In this document: positions 1-8,349 of the stretch, piece by piece
Layout of the letters: every line of letters starts with the position of its first letter
Numbering within the stretch: the stretch's first letter is position 1
Source of the DNA: Micromonospora sp. WMMD1128
GTDB taxonomy: Bacteria; Actinomycetota; Actinomycetes; Mycobacteriales; Micromonosporaceae
NCBI RefSeq assembly: GCF_027497235.1
Contig: NZ_CP114902.1
Location: forward strand, 6,102,001 to 6,166,000
Direction of reading: 5' to 3'
Length of the DNA stretch: 64,000 bases
Notes under the pieces: model-generated
What the model was told of the DNA's origin: nothing
Seen by the model: the letters and a program-made list of their open reading frames with translations, nothing else
Database searches by the model: none
Made by a program: the position numbers and the translations under genes

Positions 1-736
1 CGAGCCGCTCCCGCAGGTGGGCCAGCGTCAACGCGGACAGGTTGGTGCGCAGTCCGTCCGCGCAGGTCCGGTAGGTGCGTTCGACGTCCCAGACCACCAC
101 CTCGCCGACGGCGAGCGACTCCTGGGCGTCGGCGGCCAGCGCCGGCTCCACGCCGATCACGGCGGCCGTCGGGCGCAGCGCCTTGACCGCCGTGGCGACG
201 CCTGAACCGAGTCCGCCGCCGCCGACCGGCACCAGGACCACGTCCACGTCCGGCAGGTCGGCGACGATCTCCAACCCGACGGTGCCCTGGCCGGCGATGA
301 CCGCCGGATGGTCGAACGGTGGCACCAACGCCCCGCCGGTCTCCGCCACGATCCGTTCCGCCTCGGCGAGCCGACGCGCCGGCGGCACCAACCGTACGTC
401 GGCGCCGAGCCCTCGCATCCGGGCCACCTTGACCTGCGGCGCGCCCTCGGGGACCACGACGGTGCAGGGCACCCCGAACGTGCGGGCCGCGTACGCGAGC
501 GCCTGACCGTGGTTGCCGGAGGAGTGGGTGACCACCCCTCGGGACCGGGTGGCCGGATCGAGCCGGGCCACCGCGTGGGTGGCGCCGCGCAGCTTGAACG
601 ACCCCACCGGTTGCAGGCTCTCCGGCTTGAGCCACAGCTCGTCGTCCCAGGCCGTCCGCAGCAGCGGGGTCCGCAGCACGGTGCCCGCCACGTCGTCGGC
701 GGCGGCCCGGACATCGTCGATCGAGATCAGCTCCAT
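1..736 (-). CDS. PLP-dependent threonine/serine dehydratase (3' end outside window)
   Basis: Reading the minus strand from ATG at 736 gives 245 codons without a stop up to the window edge. The protein has the fold-type II PLP signature: SFKLRGA near residue 45 contains the Schiff-base lysine, SSGNHGQALA is the substrate/phosphate loop, and PVGGGGLGSG is the glycine-rich phosphate-binding loop. This set is typical of threonine ammonia-lyase, serine racemase and related dehydratases, which deaminate Thr or Ser to 2-oxo acids. No C-terminal ACT regulatory domain can be judged because the gene runs off the window. Threonine dehydratase and serine racemase cannot be separated from this fragment. 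Confidence 0.85.
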   Translation of the reverse strand, partial: MELISIDDVRAAADDVAGTVLRTPLLRTAWDDELWLKPESLQPVGSFKLRGATHAVARLDPATRSRGVVTHSSGNHGQALAYAARTFGVPCTVVVPEGAPQVKVARMRGLGADVRLVPPARRLAEAERIVAETGGALVPPFDHPAVIAGQGTVGLEIVADLPDVDVVLVPVGGGGLGSGVATAVKALRPTAAVIGVEPALAADAQESLAVGEVVVWDVERTYRTCADGLRTNLSALTLAHLRERL

Positions 737-767
737 CGCTCCATCCTGCCCGCCCTAGACTGCCGGG

Positions 768-911
768 GTGACCGAGGAGGAGCGGGTGGCGGCGCGGCGC
801 GGGCCGACCTGGCTGATCCTCGTGGCGGTCGCCGCCGCGCTCGCGATCTGCTGCTGCTCGTCCGTGATCGGCCTGGCGGTCGCCGGGTCCACCGGCCTGC
901 TCGGTCGCTGA
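768..911 (+). CDS. small single-pass membrane protein
   Basis: A 47-residue ORF starts at GTG 768, divergent from the dehydratase with only 31 bp between the start codons. A charged N-terminus (TEEERVAARRG) precedes one hydrophobic stretch (LILVAVAAALAICCCSSVIG) long enough for a membrane helix and carrying a CCC run. I do not recognise a family. The divergent position and clean fit between two genes support it, but there is no strong Shine-Dalgarno, so it could be spurious. Confidence 0.5.
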   Translation: MTEEERVAARRGPTWLILVAVAAALAICCCSSVIGLAVAGSTGLLGR

Positions 912-920
912 CCCGCCGGC

Positions 921-2342
921 TCAGGTGCTGCGCAGTTCCTCCACCGACGTGGCGGAGCGCAGGAGGAACAGGCCGGCCACGACCGTGACCAGCACCGCCG
1001 CCAGCGCGCCCGCCGCAAACCACGCCAACTGCTCCCACGGTACGTCCGGCGTCTGCTCGTAGCCGCCGCCGCTGGGCGCGGGCATCAGGCCGGCGATCAG
1101 CAGGTAGCCGACGGTCAGCGCGAGCCCGATCGCCGGCACGGCCGGGGCGAGCGCCGCCCAGAGCAGCGAGCGGCCGATCACGGCGCGGGGCACCCCGGTG
1201 GCCACCTGCGCCGCGTACGCCCGACGCCGGCTGGTGATGCCCTCGACCACGGCCACCAGCAGCCCGCCGCCGGCGATCACCACCGCCACCACGACCGCCA
1301 GGTCGACCAGGTCCATCGCGCCGAGGTAGAAACCCGGGTCGGACAGGCCGCCGCCGGTGCGGCGGGCCAGCTCGGCCTCGGCCAGGAAGTCGGCCCGCAC
1401 GCCGGCGGCACCGGCGCCGAAGATCAGCGCGGCCAGCAGCGCGGCGAACGTGCGGCTGCCGGCCCACGGGTCGGCGGTCAGCCGGCGCGCGGCGAGCAGC
1501 GCGGCCGGGCCACGCCCGTGGCGGTGCAGCATCCGCCCGGTGGTGTACGAGATCCAGCCGGTGCCGGACACCACGCCGATCATGGCGATGAGTGAGCCTG
1601 TCATCACCAGCGTCGGTACCAGCCAGCCGGGCTCCACGGCGCCGCGCCGCCCGTACCAGAGCAGGAGCGGGCGGATCGCGGCGAACAGTGCGAGCGCGAC
1701 CAGGATGAGCACGCCCGGCCACGGCCAGGGCGCCCGCGTGCGGACCCGGCGCACCACGCCGAACGGCGTGGCGGTGACCCGGCGCAGCAGCAGTGCGCTG
1801 ACCAGCGCGGCGACCAGCGGCAGGCCTATCACGACGGCGGCCACCGCCACCGGGGCCGGACGCACGTCGGTGGGCAGCGGCAGCCGGCCGGCGGCGTCGG
1901 GCCGGTGCAGCAGCCGGCGGCCGACCGTGAACACGGCCAGGCCGGTGACGGTGCCGAGCAGGCTCGCCACCCCGGTCTCGGCGACCGCGAGGCGGGTGAC
2001 CTGCCCGGGGGTGGCGCCGGCCAGCCGGAGCGCGGCCAGCCGTCGGTCGCGCCCGGGCGCGCCGAGGCGGGCGCACTGGCCGGCCAGCCCGAGCACCGGT
2101 ACGCAGAGCAGCAGCAACGCGAACGCGACGCCGGGGCGCAGGCCCGGCTCGCGCAGCAGCGCGTTCGTGTACTGCTCGGACTGCGTCCACTCGTTCCCGG
2201 GCGGCTTCACCACCGCCAGCACGGTCAGCGCGGCCAGCCCGGCCAGCGTCGCCAGCGCGGCGCTCAGCGCGGTCAGCGCCACCCGTGCCCCGTCGGTGCG
2301 GGTGCCGGCCAGCGCGAGCCGCAGCAACGTGCCCGGCCTCAC
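921..2342 (-). CDS. FtsX-family ABC transporter permease
   Basis: A 473-residue integral membrane protein with several long hydrophobic segments, including a cluster in the first third, others mid-protein and three towards the C-terminus, as in the MacB/FtsX permease class with duplicated domains. It starts at GTG 2342, which overlaps the TGA of the ATPase gene by 4 nt (GTGA), so the two are translationally coupled and surely form one transporter. Such PadR-ABC-FtsX operons usually move peptides, lipids or lipoprotein-like substrates across the cytoplasmic membrane, often in response to envelope-active antibiotics. The substrate cannot be read from the sequence. Confidence 0.85.
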   Translation of the reverse strand: MRPGTLLRLALAGTRTDGARVALTALSAALATLAGLAALTVLAVVKPPGNEWTQSEQYTNALLREPGLRPGVAFALLLLCVPVLGLAGQCARLGAPGRDRRLAALRLAGATPGQVTRLAVAETGVASLLGTVTGLAVFTVGRRLLHRPDAAGRLPLPTDVRPAPVAVAAVVIGLPLVAALVSALLLRRVTATPFGVVRRVRTRAPWPWPGVLILVALALFAAIRPLLLWYGRRGAVEPGWLVPTLVMTGSLIAMIGVVSGTGWISYTTGRMLHRHGRGPAALLAARRLTADPWAGSRTFAALLAALIFGAGAAGVRADFLAEAELARRTGGGLSDPGFYLGAMDLVDLAVVVAVVIAGGGLLVAVVEGITSRRRAYAAQVATGVPRAVIGRSLLWAALAPAVPAIGLALTVGYLLIAGLMPAPSGGGYEQTPDVPWEQLAWFAAGALAAVLVTVVAGLFLLRSATSVEELRST

Positions 2343-3040
2343 CGCGACCCGCCCGACAGCGCCGGGTCGAGGCCCAGCCCGGTGTGGTCGACCATGCCGT
2401 CGCGCAGGCTCACCTCCCGATCGGCGTACGCGGCGATCCGCGGCTCGTGGGTGACAAGCACGACCGTGGTGCGCTGCTCCCGGGCCAGCCGGACCAGTTG
2501 GGTGAGCACCTGTTCACCGGCGAGCGTGTCGAGCGCGCCGGTGGGCTCGTCGGCGAAGAGCACCCGAGGCTCGGTGACCAGGGCCCGGGACAACGCGCAC
2601 CGCTGCTGCTGCCCGCCGGACATCTCACCCGGCCGGGCGTCGGCGACCTCGGCCACGCCGAGCCGTTCCAGCCAGGTGAGCGCCGCCGTCCGCGCCGCTC
2701 GCCGCCCCGTGCCGGCGAGGAGCAACGGAAGGGCGACGTTCTCCGCCGCGGTCAGCTCGGCGACGAGCTGGCCGAACTGGAACAGCACCCCGAACTCGGT
2801 GCGGCGCAGCCGGGAGCGGGCCGACTCCGACCACGTGTCGATCCGCTCGCCGCGCCAGGTGACCTGGCCGGCGTCGGGGCGCAGGATGCCGGCGAGGCAG
2901 TGCAGCAGCGTCGACTTGCCGCAGCCGCTGGGGCCGGTGACGGCGAGGATCTCCCCCTCGGCGACGTCGAGCGTCACGCCGCGCAGCGCCGGTGTCGGGC
3001 CGTACGCCCGCACCACGCCGCGCGCCTCCAGGAACGTCAT
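2339..3040 (-). CDS. ABC transporter ATP-binding protein (MacB/LolD type)
   Basis: A 233-residue nucleotide-binding subunit. Walker A GPSGCGKST, signature MSGGQQQR, Walker B VLFADEPTGALD and switch histidine VTHEP are all intact, and the Q-loop region FGVLFQFGQL is of the MacB/LolD kind. I chose ATG 3040 rather than an upstream in-frame start because it has GGGAGG at a suitable distance and its ATGA overlaps the stop of the PadR gene. It energises the FtsX-like permease encoded immediately downstream. Confidence 0.93.
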   Translation of the reverse strand: MTFLEARGVVRAYGPTPALRGVTLDVAEGEILAVTGPSGCGKSTLLHCLAGILRPDAGQVTWRGERIDTWSESARSRLRRTEFGVLFQFGQLVAELTAAENVALPLLLAGTGRRAARTAALTWLERLGVAEVADARPGEMSGGQQQRCALSRALVTEPRVLFADEPTGALDTLAGEQVLTQLVRLAREQRTTVVLVTHEPRIAAYADREVSLRDGMVDHTGLGLDPALSGGSR

Positions 3041-3573
3041 GCGTGCACCTCCCGGTGCCAGTCGGCGACCCGGTCGAGGGTGGTGTGCAGCCACCGGAGA
3101 TCCGCGTCGAGGTGGGCGATGGCGAAGTCGGCGGCGACCACGTCGTCGAGGTGCGCGGCGGGGGCCGTCTTGACCGCGGTCAGCTCACGCAGCCGCGCGG
3201 CGTGGGCCCGCCGCTGGGCGATCAGGTAGGCGCGGGCCTGGTCGGCGTCGGCCACCAGCAGCGCGACCACCACCTTGGCGAAGAGCGTGCTTGCCACGTA
3301 CGGCATCGGTGGTTCGACGGTGGCCAGCCACGCGTCGAGCGTGGCCCGCCCGTCGTCGGTGAGCGCGTAGGCGGTGCGGTCCGGTCCGCCGTGGCGGGTG
3401 GGGCCGGCCGGGGCGACGAGGCCGTCCCGATGCAGCCTGGCCAGCGTCGCGTAGACCTGCCCGAAGGCGAGCGGCCGGGCCCGGGGCAGCCGCTCGTCGT
3501 GGGCGCGTTTCAGCTCGTAGCCGTGGCGCGGCCCGCCGGCGAGCAGGCCGAGCAGGACGTGCTGAGTGGACAC
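3037..3573 (-). CDS. PadR-family transcriptional regulator
   Basis: A 178-residue protein starting at GTG 3573. The N-terminal winged helix (HVLLGLLAGGPRHGYELKR, then GQVYATLARLHRDGLV) is the classic PadR domain, and the C-terminal half is the helical dimerisation domain of the AphA-like subgroup. It is the first gene of the operon with the ABC transporter. A perfect inverted repeat lies only 5 bp upstream of the start, so autorepression of the whole operon, released by the transporter's substrate, is the likely mode. The ligand is unknown. Confidence 0.92.
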   Translation of the reverse strand: MSTQHVLLGLLAGGPRHGYELKRAHDERLPRARPLAFGQVYATLARLHRDGLVAPAGPTRHGGPDRTAYALTDDGRATLDAWLATVEPPMPYVASTLFAKVVVALLVADADQARAYLIAQRRAHAARLRELTAVKTAPAAHLDDVVAADFAIAHLDADLRWLHTTLDRVADWHREVHA

Positions 3574-3578
3574 GGCCT

Positions 3579-3601
3579 CACTATTCGCTTGGTGAATAGT
3601 G
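3579..3601. promoter_or_regulatory. probable PadR operator
   Basis: CACTATTC (3579-3586), 7-nt spacer, then GAATAGTG (3594-3601): a perfect 8-bp inverted repeat directly upstream of the PadR start codon and notably AT-rich for this genome. Position and symmetry suit an autoregulatory operator for a dimeric winged-helix repressor. Confidence 0.7.
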
Positions 3602-3624
3602 GTGTCAAGGGCGGACCCCTCGGT

Positions 3625-4191
3625 TCAACGCGTCCAGGCCGGATCGCGCCCGGTCCGGCCGAGCAACGCCGCCAGCGTGCCAGGCGCCGCGTCGGTCGGC
3701 ACCGGCACGCCGAACGCGCCCATCCGCTGGCCCATGTCGCCCATCCGGTCCATGAACTCGTGCCCGGCCGCCACCACCGACGGATCCACCGCGTACTCCT
3801 GACCGACGGCCCGCGCCAGGTCCCAGCCGTGCACGGTGAGGTCGATCAGCCCCATCAGACCGACCGTCTCCTGCGGCAGCCCCATGCCCGGCGAGACGCC
3901 CTCCAACGCGGCCGGGTCCGACCACGCCTCGGTCAGCCGCGCCGCCTCCGTCGCGAACCGGTCCCGCCAGCCGTCGACCAGGTGGTCGGTCTTGCCCGAC
4001 CAGTCGACCTCCTCCCGCCGGGCCATCGCCTGAAAGTTGACCACCACGTCGAACAGGTGGTTGAGCAGGTGACGCACCGTGTAGTCGGGGCACGGGGTGG
4101 GGCGGTCGAGCTGGTCGTCGGCGACGCCGCGCACCACGGCAGTCGTGCCCGGCGCGGCCACCGCCAGCAGCTCACTAGTCTTCGTGGTCAT
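3625..4191 (-). CDS. TIGR03086-family DinB-like protein (mycothiol-dependent maleylpyruvate isomerase N-terminal type)
   Basis: A 188-residue protein. The N-terminal half (DDQLDRPTPCPDYTVRHLLNHLF) matches the four-helix DinB-like fold of mycothiol-dependent maleylpyruvate isomerase proteins, including the CPDY/F motif and the first conserved histidine. A second conserved stretch, DLTVHGWDLARA, holds the metal-ligand histidine typical of TIGR03086. Family members are metal-binding and often thought to use mycothiol; the reaction of this one is unknown. It starts at ATG 4191 and runs divergently from the AraC gene, so the two may share a promoter region. Confidence 0.85.
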   Translation of the reverse strand: MTTKTSELLAVAAPGTTAVVRGVADDQLDRPTPCPDYTVRHLLNHLFDVVVNFQAMARREEVDWSGKTDHLVDGWRDRFATEAARLTEAWSDPAALEGVSPGMGLPQETVGLMGLIDLTVHGWDLARAVGQEYAVDPSVVAAGHEFMDRMGDMGQRMGAFGVPVPTDAAPGTLAALLGRTGRDPAWTR

Positions 4192-4222
4192 AGGGCCAGC
4201 GTATGAGGACGGTCTTGAAGAA

Positions 4223-5035
4223 TTGCGACACGAACCGCGACGGGACAGCCGGGGGATCCTCGATCCCGGCCGGCTGCTGCGGCAGGTCCGGTTCCGGCGC
4301 CGGCTGCCCGATCCGTCGTTGCGACCATGGGTGGAGCACTACTGGTTGATCGACTGGGACCTGGCCGAGCCGTTCGTCCAGCGGGTCGTGCCGCACCCGG
4401 CGGTCAACGTGGTGTTCCAGGCGCAGGACGGCGCGGCCGAGCACGGCGAGATCGCCGGCGTCGGCGCCGGCCTGTTCACGGTCACGCTGCGCGGCGCGGG
4501 GCGGGTCACCGGCGTCCAGTTCCGCCCCGGCGGCTTCCGCCCGTTCTGGCGGCGCCCGGTGGCCGAGCTGACCGGTCGCCGAATCCCACTCGCCGAACCC
4601 GACCTGTCCGCCGTACCCGGGCCGGTGTGCCCGGGCGACGACGACGAGCGGTGCCGCCGACTGGACGACCTGCTGACCGCCTGGGCGCCGGTGCCGGACC
4701 CGGCCGCCGCCGAGGCCACCGCGCTGGTCGAGGAGATCCGCGCCGACCGCAGCGTGCTCCGGGTGGCCGACTTCGCCCGGCGGCACGCCATCTCCGCCCG
4801 CCGACTCCAGCGGCTCTTCCTGGACCACGTCGGCGTCGGCCCGAAGTGGGTGATCCGCCGCTACCGGCTCCAGGAGGCGATCGAGCAGGCCACCGCCGGC
4901 CCGTTGGACTGGTCGCGGGTCGCCGCCGACCTGGGGTACGCCGACCAGGCGCACCTGGTCCGCGACTTCACCGCCGTCGCCGGCGTCTCCCCCGCCGCCT
5001 ACGCCCGCTCCCTGACCGCCGCACCCCACACCTGA
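4223..5035 (+). CDS. AraC-family transcriptional regulator with DUF6597-like N-terminus
   Basis: About 270 residues. The N-terminal domain (LRPWVEHYWLIDWDL, then VNVVFQAQDG and TGVQFRPGGFRPFW) is the DUF6597-like sensor found in many actinobacterial AraC proteins. The C-terminal part (VADFARRHAISARRLQRLF, then ADLGYADQAHLVRDF) is the double helix-turn-helix of AraC/XylS. The start is uncertain: TTG 4223 puts the N-terminus where homologous domains usually begin, while in-frame GTG 4184 would overlap the divergent gene. It probably controls itself or the adjacent TIGR03086 gene. Confidence 0.85.
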   Translation: MRHEPRRDSRGILDPGRLLRQVRFRRRLPDPSLRPWVEHYWLIDWDLAEPFVQRVVPHPAVNVVFQAQDGAAEHGEIAGVGAGLFTVTLRGAGRVTGVQFRPGGFRPFWRRPVAELTGRRIPLAEPDLSAVPGPVCPGDDDERCRRLDDLLTAWAPVPDPAAAEATALVEEIRADRSVLRVADFARRHAISARRLQRLFLDHVGVGPKWVIRRYRLQEAIEQATAGPLDWSRVAADLGYADQAHLVRDFTAVAGVSPAAYARSLTAAPHT

Positions 5036-5077
5036 CCCTCTCCCTCCCCGCCCCTCTCCCCCCAAACCCCCTCCGTC

Positions 5078-5135
5078 GTGATCAAGGAGTTTGTGTCAAA
5101 GTCGATCTCCACGATGACGCAAACCCCTTGATCAC
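5078..5135. repeat. extragenic palindrome 1 (21-bp arms)
   Basis: Left arm 5078-5098 begins GTGATCAAGG; right arm 5115-5135 ends CCTTGATCAC. The arms match at 19 of 21 positions when folded, with a 16-nt loop. The size, intergenic site and TGATCAAG core resemble a REP-type mobile or structural palindrome rather than a simple terminator (no T-tract). Confidence 0.75.
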
Positions 5136-5228
5136 CGGCCAGGGCCAATGCGCGCGAGCGGTGGTCATGGAATGGCGGCACGGGCGATCGTCGACATCCC
5201 GGCCGACCCGTGAAGGGCTGCGCTGACA

Positions 5229-5284
5229 CACCCATGCCGTTCCACCCGTGGGCGGCGCAGCGCACGAGTGGAACGCTATGGGTG
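5229..5284. repeat. extragenic palindrome 2 (20-bp arms)
   Basis: Left arm 5229-5248 starts CACCCATG and right arm 5265-5284 ends ATGGGTG. About 17 of 20 positions pair, around a 16-nt loop. The sequence differs from the palindrome 100 bp away, so the two are not copies of one another. Confidence 0.6.
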
Positions 5285-5458
5285 CCGCCCGCACCCTGGC
5301 TCCGTCGCCCTACCCACGGCCTACACATCACACCTGCTCAACCGCCTGATGCGTGGGTGGCTGCAAAGCAAAGGCGGCGCGAGATGATGCCTTCAGCCCA
5401 CCCGAGACAAATACGAGGAGTAGCGACAGTTGACGCCAAGGAGTGCGGTGAAAGAGCG

Positions 5459-7003
5459 TCAGCGGCGGCGGACCGCGACCACGGCGACGTCGTCGTTGAT
5501 CTCCGGCGGGGCCAACTCGGTCAGCAGCCGCTGGCAGAACTGGTCGAGGTCGTCGTCCACCCGGGCGGCCACCACGCCGAGCGCGGCCATGCCGTCGTCG
5601 ATGGTGGCGTCCCGCCGCTCGATCAGCCCGTCGGTGTAGAGGACGAGCGTGGCCCCGGCCGGCAACACGAACTCCAGATCGGGCGGGCGGGGCGCGCGCA
5701 CGCCGAGCAGCGGCGCCGTCTGCGACACGAACTCGACCCGCCCGTCCCGGCTGAGCAGCGCCGGCAGGTGCCCGGCGCTGGCCAACCTGATCAACCCGGT
5801 GCCCGGATGCAGCAGCAGCACGCAGATGGTGGCCAGCTCGGTCGGCAGCAGCGTACGCATCAGCTCGTTGACCCGGTCCAGGATCACACCCGGCTGGTGT
5901 CCCTCGACCGCGTACGCCCGCACCGCGTGCCGCAGCTCGGCCATCACGGTGGCGGCGTGCAGCGAGTGCCCGGCCACGTCGCCGATCGCCACCAGCAGGT
6001 GCCCGTCGAGCATCACCAGCTCGTAGAAGTCCCCGCCCACCTCGGTCTGCGCGCTCGCCGGCTCGTAGCGGACCGCCAGGTCCAGGCCGGCGACCTCGGG
6101 CAGCCGCCGGGGCAGCAGGCTGCGCTGGAGCGTCACCGCGATCCGGTGCTCCTCGTCGAACGAGCGCTGCGCCTCCACCGCCGAGGCGACGGCCTGGGCG
6201 AGCTGCACCAACACCGGCGTACGCACGGTCTGGGTCGACGTGGGCACCACCACGTAGAGCGGCGCCCGGTCCTCCCGCAGCCGGGAGGCGGCCACGGTCA
6301 CCGTGTCGCCGGCCGGCCAGTCGGTGAGCGGCCAGTTGCCCGGCTGGTCCACCCACACCCGGGTGCCGATCGGTACGCCGGTGTCGTCCACCACCCACGG
6401 CACGATCCCGGCCGGCGTGTGCGGGTCGGCGGCCACCCCGGCCAGGCAGTCCCCGTCGAACGTCTCGGCGACCACCGCCGCCGGCCCCCGGAAGATCCGC
6501 GCCGCGCCGGACGCGGCGGCCTCCAGCAGCCGGACGAAGTTCGGCGACGCGTGCATCTCCACCGTCGCGTCCGCGAGCGCGGCCAGCCGTTCGGCGAGTT
6601 GCTCGGCCCGCCGCCGGGCCTGGTAGTAGCGCAGCACCGCGTGCGCGGTGGCGACCAGTTCCTCCGGCTCGATCGGCTCGGCCAGGTAGGCGTCCGCGCC
6701 CCGGGTCAGCCCCTGCGCCCGGTCGACCACGTCCACCGCGTGCGCGGAGACGTGGATGACCGGCACCGACGGGTACGTCTCCTTGATCCGCTCGCAGACC
6801 TCGAAGCCGCTCATGTCCGGCAGCCGGACGTCGAGCACCACCAGATCGACCGGTTCCCCGGCCACCCGCTCCAGCGCCGCGGTGCCGTTCTCCGCCTCCA
6901 CGGTCGTGAACCCGGCCCGATTGAGCCAGTTCACCAGCAGGTACCGCTTCGGGCCGCTGTCGTCGACCACCAGCACCGTCGCCGGCCCGCCGTCCACCGT
7001 CAC
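5459..7003 (-). CDS. response regulator with SpoIIE-type PP2C phosphatase output
   Basis: A 514-residue protein starting at GTG 7003, which overlaps the stop of the histidine kinase gene (GTGA). Residues 8-125 form a receiver domain with acidic pair D14/D15, phospho-acceptor D58 (LVVLDVRLPD) and S86. The usually invariant lysine is replaced by E109 (YLAEPIEPEEL). A coiled linker and a GAF-like middle follow, then a SpoIIE/RsbU PP2C domain from about residue 300 with VGGDFYELV, IGDVAGHS, YTDGLIERRD and DDVAVV metal-binding motifs. It probably dephosphorylates a STAS anti-anti-sigma protein, such as the RsbV-like protein at 11202, when activated by the neighbouring kinase or RsbT. Confidence 0.9.
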   Translation of the reverse strand: MTVDGGPATVLVVDDSGPKRYLLVNWLNRAGFTTVEAENGTAALERVAGEPVDLVVLDVRLPDMSGFEVCERIKETYPSVPVIHVSAHAVDVVDRAQGLTRGADAYLAEPIEPEELVATAHAVLRYYQARRRAEQLAERLAALADATVEMHASPNFVRLLEAAASGAARIFRGPAAVVAETFDGDCLAGVAADPHTPAGIVPWVVDDTGVPIGTRVWVDQPGNWPLTDWPAGDTVTVAASRLREDRAPLYVVVPTSTQTVRTPVLVQLAQAVASAVEAQRSFDEEHRIAVTLQRSLLPRRLPEVAGLDLAVRYEPASAQTEVGGDFYELVMLDGHLLVAIGDVAGHSLHAATVMAELRHAVRAYAVEGHQPGVILDRVNELMRTLLPTELATICVLLLHPGTGLIRLASAGHLPALLSRDGRVEFVSQTAPLLGVRAPRPPDLEFVLPAGATLVLYTDGLIERRDATIDDGMAALGVVAARVDDDLDQFCQRLLTELAPPEINDDVAVVAVRRR

Positions 7004-8349
7004 ACTCCGCCCACGGGCAGGACCACGGTGAATGTGCTGCCCCGGCCCGGTGCGCTTGCCAGTTCCAGCGTCCCGCCCAGCAACGTGACAAGCCGCCGCG
7101 CGTAGGGCAGGCCGAGGCCGGTGCCGCCGACCCGGGTGGTGCCCGGCACCTGGTAGAACTCCTCGAAGATCCGTTCGTGCAACTCCGGCGGGATGCCGAC
7201 CCCGGTGTCGGTGACCGTGAGCGACCACGCCTCGTCGCGGCGTTCGGCGCGCAACCGCACCTCGCCCCGCTCGGTGAACTTCAGGCCGTTGTGCAGCAGG
7301 TTCCGCAGTACCTGGGCGAGCAGCACCTCGTCCGAGCGGAGCGTGGCCGGCGTGGGCGGCTCCTCGACCACCAGCTCCACCTCCGGCCGGGTGGCCAACG
7401 CCCGCAGCGTGCCGCGGAGCTGCCCGAAGACCGCGCGCAGGTCGACCTCGGACCAGTCCGGCTCGATCCGGCCCGACTCGGCCTTGGCCAGGTCGAGCAG
7501 CTCGTTCACCAGAGTCAGCAGGTCACCGGCGGAGGAACGGATCAGCCCCACCTGGCGGGCCTGCTCACCGGTGAGCGGGTCGGAAGCGGAATCGGCAAGC
7601 AGGCGCCCCAGGCCGATGATCGCGGTGACCGGAGCGCGCAACTCGTGGCTGACGTTGGCCAGGAACCGGCTCTTCGACTCGCTGGCGGCCCGCAGTTGGG
7701 CCGACTTCTCGTCCAGCTCGGCGTAGAGCGCCACCACGCCGCGGTTGGTCTCCTCCAGCTCCTCGGTGAGCTGGTTGTAGAGCGCCATCACGCCCCGGTT
7801 GGTCTCCGCCAGCTCGGAGTTGAGCACCGCCAACTCGTCCCGCTGGGTGCGCACCTCGTCGAGCGCGGCGATGAGCTGGGCGTTCTGTGCGGCCAACTCG
7901 TCCACCGCGGAACCCGGAGCGCGCTCGGCCAGCTCGGCACGGATCCGAGCGGCGCGTTCCGGGGTCAGCTCCGCGGCGTGATCCGGTACTCGTCGGGACA
8001 TCCTCACGACGGTATCGCCCTCAATCGTGATCGCCTGCAATGAGTCCACCAGACGCGCAACCGCGCCGGACTGCGGCTCGTACCGGCCGTCGGGGAGCGG
8101 GCGGACCGGCGACAGGTCCACCCGGAGTCGGGCCCGGCCGGTGGTGACGTCCCGGTCGACGGCGAACGCGATGTCCGCGCCGCCGACGCCGCGCAGCAGC
8201 TCCCGGGCCACCTCGCTGAGCGCGGTGGCGATCCGGACCTGATCCTGGTGCTCCAGCCCGACGGCGGAGGCCACCTCCCGGCCGCGCTGACGGACCAGGA
8301 AGATGTCCTGCTCGACCCGGAGCACCAGGTGCAGCAGCGGCTCACTCAT
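7000..8349 (-). CDS. soluble sensor histidine kinase with RsbT-like N-terminus
   Basis: A 449-residue protein with no membrane segment. Residues 1-120 look like a degenerate anti-sigma-kinase/RsbT-type fold (ATALSEVARELLRG). A coiled coil of about 150-225 contains a repeated ETNRGV-ALY unit. HisKA follows with H235 in FLANVSHELRAP, then HATPase_c with N-box LLHNGLKF, DTGVGIP and GGTGLGL. It is translationally coupled to both neighbours (ATGA upstream, GTGA downstream). It probably phosphorylates the receiver-SpoIIE protein encoded next, feeding a two-component input into the stressosome output. Confidence 0.9.
   Translation of the reverse strand: MSEPLLHLVLRVEQDIFLVRQRGREVASAVGLEHQDQVRIATALSEVARELLRGVGGADIAFAVDRDVTTGRARLRVDLSPVRPLPDGRYEPQSGAVARLVDSLQAITIEGDTVVRMSRRVPDHAAELTPERAARIRAELAERAPGSAVDELAAQNAQLIAALDEVRTQRDELAVLNSELAETNRGVMALYNQLTEELEETNRGVVALYAELDEKSAQLRAASESKSRFLANVSHELRAPVTAIIGLGRLLADSASDPLTGEQARQVGLIRSSAGDLLTLVNELLDLAKAESGRIEPDWSEVDLRAVFGQLRGTLRALATRPEVELVVEEPPTPATLRSDEVLLAQVLRNLLHNGLKFTERGEVRLRAERRDEAWSLTVTDTGVGIPPELHERIFEEFYQVPGTTRVGGTGLGLPYARRLVTLLGGTLELASAPGRGSTFTVVLPVGGV

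Larger units (their letters stand above)
5036..5458. other. non-coding gap holding two long palindromes
   Basis: A 423-bp gap between the convergent ends of the AraC gene and the stressosome operon. I see no credible gene. It holds two imperfect palindromes, listed separately, and a smaller CACGGG/CCCGTG pair between them. It may serve as a bidirectional terminator region or as a site for palindromic repeat elements. Confidence 0.6.

Noticed and set aside
921..2342. Long open frames antisense to the permease and many other genes
   Set aside because: They follow the GC-rich codon bias of the opposite strand, are Arg/Pro/Gly-rich and lack recognisable domains or ribosome sites.
4097..4222. Long N-terminal extension of the AraC gene
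   Set aside because: It would lie entirely over the divergent TIGR03086 gene, and the sequence reads as frame shadow rather than protein.
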